From Leptospira sp. (lineage in GTDB: Bacteria; Spirochaetota; Leptospiria; Leptospirales; Leptospiraceae), in the NCBI GenBank assembly GCA_002786225.1, contig PEQN01000023.1, positions 1-50,130 on the forward strand: 50,130 bases of DNA, given 5' to 3'. Within the stretch, counting starts at the first letter, position 1; the number at the start of each line of letters is the position of its first letter. A model generated the notes under the pieces. It was not told the origin of the DNA, did no database searches, and saw only the letters and a list, made by a program, of their open reading frames with translations. Position numbers and translations under genes: made by a program. This document shows, piece by piece, positions 17,377 to 27,000 of this stretch.

Positions 17377-20300
17377 ATGGTATCGAAGATCCTATTTTGG
17401 ATAAGAAAGAAAAGAATCTATATCCCCCTTCTATTCATATTCTTTTATAAAATTATATTCAATAGTACTACAGGACAAATTCTCCTAGACCAGGGCTTCC
17501 AGAGTTTTGCGGCTTCGGGTAGTCTCAAAGCAAATGTTAGAACATTTTCTCTTTTCTATGGAATCGAAATAGAAGACATTATCCTGAATGCAGGACCTAG
17601 GTTTCAATCCCAAGAAATCTTCTCTGCGCAAGCTCTTCGTCTGCGCTATAATCTTCCCTATTTATTTTTTCTTAGAGCAAAAGTCTCTGAGATTGCCTTA
17701 GTAAATGCTAAAATCCAGCTAACAAAAGCAGGTGAAATTTGGAATTTTGAAGAAGTTTTTCCTCCATCCACTGAAGCGACAATAGAGCCTATACCAGATT
17801 CCGTTGAAGAATCTGAGCCATCAGAATCTCTTTTCCTGGGTCTTCCTGTCAGTGCTTATGCGCTAATCAATTTAGAAAATGTTTCCTTCCAAATGAAGGA
17901 TCTATCCAATACTTCGCCTATGGATGTGGGCTTTCGAGATTTGAATTTACATTTTGAATTGGATACCAATCGTTTTATCCAAATTCCTTATAACCTAGAT
18001 GCCTTAGATCTTATTGATCAGATTCATTTGGAATTAAATCCTAAGGCTGCACTTTTATCTTGGTACAAAGACTCTAAGATTCAATTTGAATCTCCCTTAG
18101 ATATGAGTTTAGTTCTTCATTCAAGCAAGACTGATCCATTTAATTTGGAATCTAAATTAAAGTTAGGCGGAGATAATCTCATCATTCAAAGGAGCAATAG
18201 ACTTCCTTTGGTCGTTAAAATGATGCTAGCTTATGATTTGAAATATCTTCCTGAAGAAGATAGAATTTTACTCAAAGATTTAAGTTGTGTGTTTCAAAAT
18301 GATACTTGGTTCCACATTAGTGGCGAGCTAAATAAAATTTCTTCCAAGCAAAGGTCAATGAATCTTTCTTTAATTGACTCTGATATTTATCTCGAACCAC
18401 TTTCTAGAGTTCTGGAGGAATTGCCTATCCCTTCTATAAAGTTAGGTGGGAGGATCCAATTGAGCCCTTTAATTGCTAAGGGAAGCTTGGAAGACTTAGA
18501 ATTAGAATGGAAGCTTAAGGCAAGAGATATGTATTTCCAAATGAATGGAAGGCAACATAAGTCTCAGTTTTTAGATTTGGCTACTAGGGCTAATTTAGAT
18601 CTAGTAACCAAAGAAAAACCTACAACAGAAAGACCCTTGCCACTTCTTAAATCGATTTACATTGATACTCTTAAAGCGGACTACAATGGAATCCATGCTG
18701 ATGTCTCAGGGAGTTTGGGTTCTAATATTCCAATAGATTTACATTTGAATTTAGATAAACTTGAACTTGGACTTTTTGTTTCGAATCTATCAGGTTTATT
18801 AAAGGCAGATCTTAAAGTAAGAGGGCAAAATTTTGCAAATATCAATGCAGACTTGAATGCAGCTCTTAGTTTTTTTCGATTTACTTTAGATAGAAGTCGT
18901 TCGGGTAATTCTTTTTCCAAAATATCTGCTAAGGCTGAGCTCCAATTCAATGAGCCTTTTCAACTCTCTAAGATAGCTATTCAAGGCTTGGATCTTAGAA
19001 CGACGAATGCCCAAAGTTCAGAAGCACTCTCCCTTAAATCCGATGCCATTGTATCCTTGGGTGAGGCAATAGTTGTGGATCTGAAGCAAACGAATGTTAC
19101 TACAAATCTTGCAAATCTAAGTTTGATACTTCCGCTTTCCTTAAAAGAGAAAGTTACTCCTATAGAATCTTCTTTGGGTGCTGTAATCAAGCTTGGGATT
19201 AATGGTTTTTTTGATATAGGAAATGGAAACTATAAAGGTAATTTAACATCCATTATTCCAGGAATTGAACTTAGAGATTTGGTTGGAAATTTTGCTCTTC
19301 GTATGCCAGCGGGTGAGGGTTCCAAAATTTTTCTGGACAATCTACAGTTTCGTGCTTATAAAAACGCACTTGGATTCAATGCAAGTGGCAAACTGGAAAA
19401 GAGAAATACTAAAGATAAACCACCTCTAGGTGATTATTTCGGAGATTTGAAACTTAAAGTTTTTCTGAACTCCAGCTTAGAAAGTTACATAGCCAAGGGA
19501 TTGAGCTATCGCGGGAATATGTACATGGATCTTAATATAAAAGACTATGATATTACGGGAGACTTTATCTCCAATAATTCTAAGATAGTTTTCAATAATG
19601 GATCTTGTCCGGGAAGTTCTTGCAAGATTTTTCTAATAGATAGCCTAAATGCAGAAGTCCCAGTCCATCATGATCTTTCAATAGCTTCCACTCGGGAATT
19701 AATAGAGGGAGATAAATCTCGGTTTATTAAAACGTATGGACGTGTTCCTAAAGATAATTTTACCATACAACAAGTGCTTGGCTCACATCCCTCTATAGAA
19801 GGTGCTCCCTTTGCTTATGTAAAATCATCTGGTTCCTATCCTGGGCTAACATCTAGAATCCAATATAAGGAAAATTATCTTTTCATAGATGGAATTCGTT
19901 TATCGCTTTTGGATGGTATGGTTTATGGGAAAGATTTCATAGTCAATGTTGGTTCTGGTGATTTAGAAAAGATGGAATACATGGGTAGCCTGCAGGTTCG
20001 TGATATTGATTTGAGGCAGCTTCTTTCCAAAGATGCCCAAGGAAAGATTGATGATGGAAAGATAAAAGCAGATCTAAATCTTTCTGGGGTTAATTTAGAT
20101 GATCCCATTCCCAATATTAATTTGTACTTTAGTATTTTTCAAATAGGTAGAGATTTTGGTAAGAGTGCAATGAATGTAATTTCTACAAAAGGTGCCATTA
20201 TGGATTTTATTATTGATAGTTATGCGGTAGATAAGGTAGAAGTTGAACTTTCTAAGGGCTTGGTTTATGCTGATGTTCTCTTTAAGAAGTCGATTCTTTC

Positions 20301-20400
20301 CTATGTAGTAAGTTTGGAGGACAGTAAGATTTCTCAACAAAGAATGCCTTTGGCGAATTTTCTCAAACGAGCTGGTTCAGAAATCTCGACATATAAGTAA
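17377..20400 (+). CDS. AsmA/TamB-like large inner-membrane-anchored periplasmic protein
   Basis: A 1007-residue protein with one N-terminal membrane helix (about residues 13-30) after a basic start, followed by a long beta-rich extracytoplasmic region. The features are those of AsmA-like (repeating beta-groove) proteins: an early 'LRYNLPYLFFLRAKVSEIALVNA' strand pair typical of the AsmA N-terminus, many alternating 'DLNLxLxL' strands, and a C-terminal 'DDGKIKADLNLSGVNL' segment. Such proteins bridge the periplasm and conduct phospholipids toward the outer membrane. The next gene starts immediately after its stop and encodes a DUF1318 lipoprotein, an order that echoes ydbH-ynbE-ydbL of E. coli. 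It may be the YdbH counterpart, but I do not see the YdbH-specific C-terminal domain clearly. Confidence 0.78.
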   Translation: MVSKILFWIRKKRIYIPLLFIFFYKIIFNSTTGQILLDQGFQSFAASGSLKANVRTFSLFYGIEIEDIILNAGPRFQSQEIFSAQALRLRYNLPYLFFLRAKVSEIALVNAKIQLTKAGEIWNFEEVFPPSTEATIEPIPDSVEESEPSESLFLGLPVSAYALINLENVSFQMKDLSNTSPMDVGFRDLNLHFELDTNRFIQIPYNLDALDLIDQIHLELNPKAALLSWYKDSKIQFESPLDMSLVLHSSKTDPFNLESKLKLGGDNLIIQRSNRLPLVVKMMLAYDLKYLPEEDRILLKDLSCVFQNDTWFHISGELNKISSKQRSMNLSLIDSDIYLEPLSRVLEELPIPSIKLGGRIQLSPLIAKGSLEDLELEWKLKARDMYFQMNGRQHKSQFLDLATRANLDLVTKEKPTTERPLPLLKSIYIDTLKADYNGIHADVSGSLGSNIPIDLHLNLDKLELGLFVSNLSGLLKADLKVRGQNFANINADLNAALSFFRFTLDRSRSGNSFSKISAKAELQFNEPFQLSKIAIQGLDLRTTNAQSSEALSLKSDAIVSLGEAIVVDLKQTNVTTNLANLSLILPLSLKEKVTPIESSLGAVIKLGINGFFDIGNGNYKGNLTSIIPGIELRDLVGNFALRMPAGEGSKIFLDNLQFRAYKNALGFNASGKLEKRNTKDKPPLGDYFGDLKLKVFLNSSLESYIAKGLSYRGNMYMDLNIKDYDITGDFISNNSKIVFNNGSCPGSSCKIFLIDSLNAEVPVHHDLSIASTRELIEGDKSRFIKTYGRVPKDNFTIQQVLGSHPSIEGAPFAYVKSSGSYPGLTSRIQYKENYLFIDGIRLSLLDGMVYGKDFIVNVGSGDLEKMEYMGSLQVRDIDLRQLLSKDAQGKIDDGKIKADLNLSGVNLDDPIPNINLYFSIFQIGRDFGKSAMNVISTKGAIMDFIIDSYAVDKVEVELSKGLVYADVLFKKSILSYVVSLEDSKISQQRMPLANFLKRAGSEISTYK

Positions 20401-21027
20401 ATGGATCCTAAAAAAATGAATACAAAAAGCAACCTCACTCGCTTCACGAAAATTGTTCATTCAAAACCAATTTCGTATTTCATTCTTGTATTTATTCTAA
20501 ACCAATGCAGTCTTAAGGCTCCAGCCATTACTTTTACTCAGACTCAGACAGCTTCCGAGAAACAGATGATAGGTGAAGATAAAGAGATCGAAAAAGATGG
20601 ATGGCTAATTTCTTCTATTAAGTCATCTTCATCGGGATCTGATCTTTGGCAGAAAGATGATAGCACTGATTCTGTGTCTGATAAAGAACTTATCATTCAA
20701 TTGAAGAAGCTTGCCTACTTAAGTCCAGAGATTTCTGAATGGAAGGATAAGGGCATGATAGGTGAGTCTTATGATGGAACCCTTAAGAAAAATCCCAAGG
20801 TTCCCATTTCTCCTGCAAGCAATACTAGCCGAATCGAAGAGCTTATTAATTTAGTGAATCAAACCCGAGCGAGAGTTCTAGAATCCAAATTAGCTAAAGA
20901 GAAGTTAGCAGATCCAAATGTAGATTTAGTTGAACTTAAAAAAAATTTAACGCTAGTTCACTACCAAAATGTTGAACCGGGACAATATTTCGAATCTAGC
21001 AAATCTGTTTGGGAGAAAAAGGATTAA
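20401..21027 (+). CDS. DUF1318 (YdbL-like) lipoprotein
   Basis: A 208-residue predicted lipoprotein: basic n-region, hydrophobic 'SYFILVFILNQC', lipid-modified Cys36. The C-terminal half matches the DUF1318/YdbL pattern: 'KGMIGESYDGTL' (like GLVGExxDGYL), 'IEELINLVNQTRARVLESKL' (about 140-160) and the closing 'EPGQYFESSKSVWEKK' (like TPAGQYIQxNGxWVKK). E. coli YdbL is small and not lipidated. Just after the lipidated Cys the stretch 'SLKAPAITFTQTQ' recalls the mature start of YnbE, the lipoprotein partner of YdbH, so this may combine YnbE-like and YdbL-like parts. It is contiguous with the AsmA-like gene before it and abuts the giant lipoprotein gene after it. M6 (20416) is an alternative start. 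Confidence 0.75.
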   Translation: MDPKKMNTKSNLTRFTKIVHSKPISYFILVFILNQCSLKAPAITFTQTQTASEKQMIGEDKEIEKDGWLISSIKSSSSGSDLWQKDDSTDSVSDKELIIQLKKLAYLSPEISEWKDKGMIGESYDGTLKKNPKVPISPASNTSRIEELINLVNQTRARVLESKLAKEKLADPNVDLVELKKNLTLVHYQNVEPGQYFESSKSVWEKKD

Positions 21028-21029
21028 GA

Positions 21030-24000
21030 ATGCATAGACTTGTTTTTTTAGTTCTGATCTTTAGCAATTGTGTTTTATTTCAGAAGTCTCTCAAGATCAA
21101 ACCTATACCATTTCATTACCAAGAAATAAGTAAAAATTTCTTTAATCCAAAGAATGATAAACCTTTTCCATTAACAATACAAAGAGGAAATAATTTATAC
21201 AATTCTACCACAGCCGATGGGAGATTTTTGTTTTATGCAACCAATAAAGAAGGGAACTTTGATATTTGGTTTAGAGACTTGAATAGCTCGATTGTAGTTC
21301 CTGTAACAGAGCACCCATCCCAAGAGTTGAAACCAGCTATTAGTCCAGATGGAAGCAAACTAGTGTTTGTATCTGAGCAATACGACTCTGAGGGAGATAT
21401 TCTTCTTCTTGAGATGGATCCTAATGAATGGGTAGAATCAATTCTCAAGGGTAAGAGATTTGTAGACCAAGATTTTAAAGTGCTTACCAATCCTGATTGG
21501 AAGAATTCCAATAGGCAGCAAAAGGTAATAGATACTGATCCAGCTTGGTTTCCTAATGGTGAACAGATTGTATTTTCTTCAGATCGATTCTCACCAGGAA
21601 CCCAGAATTTAATTCTCTTAGATCTTAGTCAAAAGAATGAAATGACTCAACTAACGATCAACGGAGGGACCTCTCCTTTTGTATCAAGAGATGGAAGGCA
21701 GATTTATTTTCTTTCATACATGGATAGCACTAATGGAGAGATCTACCGACTTGATATGGATTCAGGTAAGATCTTTCCTATCACAAAGAATGGATTTTTG
21801 AATTTTTCTCCATCCATTTCTAGCGATAATCGTTTTTTGTACTATACATCCATTCGTAAGGATACAAATGGAAACGGAGTCTTAGATGAAAGAGATAATT
21901 CTTATATTGTTCGAAGAGATTTAAATTCTGGAAATGAAAAATTCCTGAGTTCTGGAGATAATTCTATCTTTGATACCCGCTATTCAGATTTCAATGGTGG
22001 ATCTATTCTTTTCTCAGCTGCTTTTTATAATTCTATCAACATCTACTTTATCCCATACACAGGTTCTATTCCTAAGCAATCCAATATCATCGACCAATAC
22101 AACTACGCATTAGAATATGCTAATTCCAAATCGGAAGCAAGATACTTTCTTGCTTTGGATAGTGTAGAATTATTCTTCGAGTCAGATCCCTTATATTCAA
22201 TTTATCGAGCTAGAATCGATCATAAAAGGATGGAATTCTATCAAAATAATAGAAGTTTTGCTAAGCTAGAGAAGCTAAGAATTGCTATGCGAGATAGACC
22301 TCTCGCCTCTGATTCTCTTTCTGTTGCCTATGCCTTAGCCCAAGAATCTAAGTCATCACTTATAAGTCAAATCCAAGGGATAGATGATCTTATCAAAAGG
22401 TTAGATTCCCTTGGTAGCAGTAAAGATTACTCTCAAGAAAAAGCATCCTTACTTCATCTTAGATTTGAGCTCCAAGAAAAAAATAAAGATTACCAATCAG
22501 CAAGACAGACTTTACTTATCATCCAAAACCTATATCCTAATTATCATCTAATACGTGATATCCGAAATAAGTCAGGGCAATATGAATTTCTCCCTGATTC
22601 TGTAGCTCTTCCAAAATACTACAAGGAATCAATCCTAGCTTATGAATCAGCTATTCAAAATGATACAGCTATCAATTCCTTAATGAAATTAGAAATGAAG
22701 GATTTGCTTTCTGATTGGGATAAGAAAGTTTTCCAAGATAAAAGTTTCAGAGAGGCAATAGCCTTGATTACTAGGATGGAAGAAAATCCTGAAAATCCTT
22801 TAGAGTCTACTATTTTCAAAACATATGTAAACTTTCTGAAAGCAAAGGCATTTAGGTCAATGAGAAGTCTCAACGAGAGTTCATCTCTCCTAGACGCAAT
22901 TATTCCTATTCCACAGAACCTTGAGTTAGATCCTCCTGGGCAGAAGTCTGTATTCGAATATCCTGAGTTTATTAAAATTTATAAGAATCCAGCTTTAAGT
23001 TATATCCACCTAATACGCTACAGCAATGCACAAGACCAAGGAAATGGAACCTTAGCTCTTCGAAATCTACGTATATTTATGGAATTCTATGATCCTCTTG
23101 TAAGCCCAGAGTTAAAGGAAGAAGAGTTCTCTAGATTATTTTTATATTGGGAAAATAAGGCAATCGAATATGAAAGAATAGGTGATCTCCGCCAAGCAGC
23201 TGTTCATTACTATTTCAATAATTTAGGAATGTCTTTGGCGAAATCTAAGAATATCTCTGTTGAAAAATTCTATGGTAACTATGCAGTTTATTACCAAAGA
23301 AAAATGCTTGAGACGATTTTTACTTATGGAAGAGAGCTTAGGCAGAAAGAAGAAGCAGCTTTTTTGAACCAGTTGAATATTCTCGGTGAAGGAAAGCTTA
23401 ATATTATAGGCAATCTTTCAGATACAGTATCCTTAATTGATAAGGTTCCCATCCCATTTCTGGACAAATTGAAACTTCTAGGTGATTTTAGAGATCTTCA
23501 GAACAAGGATGTGCTTCATGAAAATGCAACCTCGCTAGCTGATTTATATTTTAACTTTCATTTAGAGAAAAATAGACCTTATCTTAATTTAGCAGTAGTT
23601 TATGGTTATGCATACTATTTGATCAATAGAGCCGTTATCAATGAGACATCCTTGTACAAAAACAATGCAATGTCTCCTGGAAAGAAACAACAAATTTTAG
23701 AGAATTTTAAAAAAGCAGAGTATGAGCTAAGATGGATATTATTTTCAGACCCAACTTTCCCAGATGCTTATCAGCTTTTAGGCTGGCTCTACCAATACAT
23801 TGATATCATTAAGACTAAGCGTCTAGATCTAGAAGGTATCACTGAAGAAGAAAGGTATGATAGTTTGTATGCGAAACATTTTCCAGAGAAAAACTTTGAA
23901 GAAAATGTGGAACTCTATTCTCAAATTTTAGAATTTCTTGGAAAGGAATATAAAAATAAGAAAGTATTATCTGATTTGAATTTGAATCTTGGAAATAATT

Positions 24001-27000
24001 ATTTTTTACTGAGCATCTATCCAAAGTCCAATGAAGCTTCTGCAAAAGTAGAAGACTTTGGTAAATTTATTCTTTCTAGGTCTCAATTTGAAAACTACCA
24101 ACAGGAAGCAATTTTTCATTACAATTATGGTAGATCATCACTTTATAGAGCAAATTATAAAAAAGCGATTCAACAATTCACACTCGCTTTAAATATTTAC
24201 GAGAAGAAAGAATACTACCAATCATTGACTGCTTATTCAGATTCGAATTCTAAAAAAGCTAATGCATCATTTGGAGAAGTAAAACGCAAGCTAGCAATAC
24301 TTAATGCAATGATTGGACTTTGTAAGATGGAATTAGGAGACCACGAAGGTTCAATTGCACATTTCCAATCTGCAATTTCCCAAAATAGAATGAACAAAGA
24401 AATCGATGAATTGAATCTTTGGAATTCGCTTGCTATAGCTTACCAAAAAACTGGAAGGTACAAGGAATCAAGAAATATCTTAGATATAGCGGACAAAGAG
24501 TATGTAGAGAAAAAGTCCCTATTATCATTTTTTGATATTTCAATAACAAAAATATTCTGGAACTTTCTTTTACCTGATAGTGTTAGAGTATCGGGAGAGG
24601 GCAGGTTCCCAGGGGAATTTCCTTTAGATTTTAAACGTTTACTAACAAAAAGTATACGAATCAATAATTTAATTCAGGAAAGAGATTTCATTAAAGCAAT
24701 AAGTTTAATTAAAGAAAGAGATGAGTTCATTCGCTCAGAGAATTTAATGAAATGGGAAATGGGTGTTTTGGTAACTCAACAATCATATGCCTTACTTGGC
24801 GAAATCTATTTTCAATCAAAAAATTATTTAGAAGCATACAATTCATTTGAGAAAATGCAGATTGGTTATCAGAAATCTCAAGCTGCCCAAGGGGAAAGGC
24901 TTGCAGTGGTTCGTAAAAATTATTCTGCATTTGCACTTGTTGAAACAGAGGAAAATCCTTCTCTTGCCGCCGAACTCTTGCACAAGAATATCAAGCAACT
25001 TTTAGATCACAGAAATACTCATACCAAGTCTTGTCGTGAAAGTTCTGATGCTTATATTTGTAATTTACGTTATGTGAAAAGTTTTAAAAATTTTGAAATC
25101 TTAATGGGTTTAAATTATTATTATCTAGGCGAAATCTCCAATTTTCAATTAGATAAAGTCAAGGCAATAGAGCATTGGTCCGCTTCTTATCAATATCTTA
25201 AAAATCCAGGTGGTATTGATCCAAGATTTTATATGCTGCCTCAGGATATTCTTAGTCGAAGAGAGAGGATCCGAAACTATATTAACCTAGCAAGATTGCA
25301 CCTTCGTCTGGATAATAAAGAAGAAGTCATCAATGCTTTGAAACTCGCTCGTGAATACTCTTATGAATTTAATTTAGAGAGAGAATCCTTCCAGACGGAG
25401 TTAGTCGAACTCGAATCGCAAATACGTTCCAATCCTTTTACAAAAAAATCCATTCCTAATTTGACTAAACAATTGAATCTGGTAGAGAATAAATGGAAAT
25501 CTTCCAAATTACTTTCTTACCAAATTAAAGATGCAAGTCTCAATAGTTTTTATGATATGAGAATGGGACTTAGCTATCTTTTAAATCGTGATAGCGAAGT
25601 TCCCCTGCTTCGAGATGAATACCGTTTCCAAAGATTGCACCAAGAAGTAATTCAATCCTCATTAGAATTTAATGATTTGAATTTGGACAAATTGTACAAA
25701 GATCACCAATTAGTATTAAAAAAACTTATCAAATCTCAGTCAACCTGGGAAAGACAATCTCTTGCAAGAGATAAAACAGATAAAACCCAAGCTAGATATT
25801 CAAGCTTACTGAGAAATTTGAATCAAATTGAAAATTCTTTGCTAAAAGAATTTCCTAAAGAATCTTATTTTCTCCAGTCTTCACTTAGGTCTCGTTATGA
25901 GAATCTCCCTTTAGGGGCAATTTCATTACGTTGTCATAAATTCCATAGCTCAATTCACTTTTGGATCAGAAAGAATAATAAAACCGAACATTCTGTTCTA
26001 CCTATTTCAGAGGTTAATTTTTCTTTGAATCAAATCTTAGATCCTTATAAAGAATTTTCAAGAGCCTTTGTCAATCCAGATAATTGTACCGAATTGTACT
26101 TATCTAAATCCGATTTTCAAAATATTTATCTGATTTCTTCAGAAAGAATGGTTCAAGATATTCCTCATAAAGAAGGACAAGAATGGCGTTATAGAACTTC
26201 ATTTGGATTAGAGAAAAAAGAAACAACGGATCGTTTGCAATATGCCTTCGACGAAAATTTAGGACCTAAGCTTTTGAATACAGACCTCTACTTTAGCCAA
26301 AATTCTGAAATCAATAGTTTGTACCCTATATTCAGTTATTCAGAGAGAAATGGTTTAAATCTTAGAGAAATTTTCACAAATAAAAATGAAATCTCTGCTC
26401 TAGCAATTCAATCCAATAAAACCAATAAGCAATTTATAGAAAGGCTAACCGACATCCACGATTTATTTTATAACCTAAGACCAATTAATGTAATTTATTC
26501 CGAACAGTTAGAACCAGATCAAATGAAGATTTTTAATCGAAAAGAATTCCAAGCGAAAGGTTTTATTCTAGGAGTTCTTCCAGACTTGGTGGATAGTAAG
26601 ATTTCCATAGAAAAATACCAAAATAAGAGAATCCTTGCTGTTCAACAAGAAAGAGCAAAAAATTATGAATCCGCCTATGATAAATATTATTTAGCAAGTA
26701 ATTTCTTAACTGAAGAACAAAAGCCAGCAAGCCTTGAGAGCAAATTGGACTTGGCTCGAATGAAAAGACGTTTGTATTCCGATTATGAACCAGATTATTT
26801 TTATAAAAATATTTTGGAAGAATACAAATCTGACAAAGAATCTCTAGATAAAATATACAATGTTTTCTTAAGAGATTGCTTTTCCGATAGAACAATTCGT
26901 ATTCGCAGAAATATTTGTGACAAATACTATCTTGACTGGAAGAAAAAGAATCCCTCAGTATCCAGTGTAGATTTTTATTATAAGATGTATAAAGGTGAAA

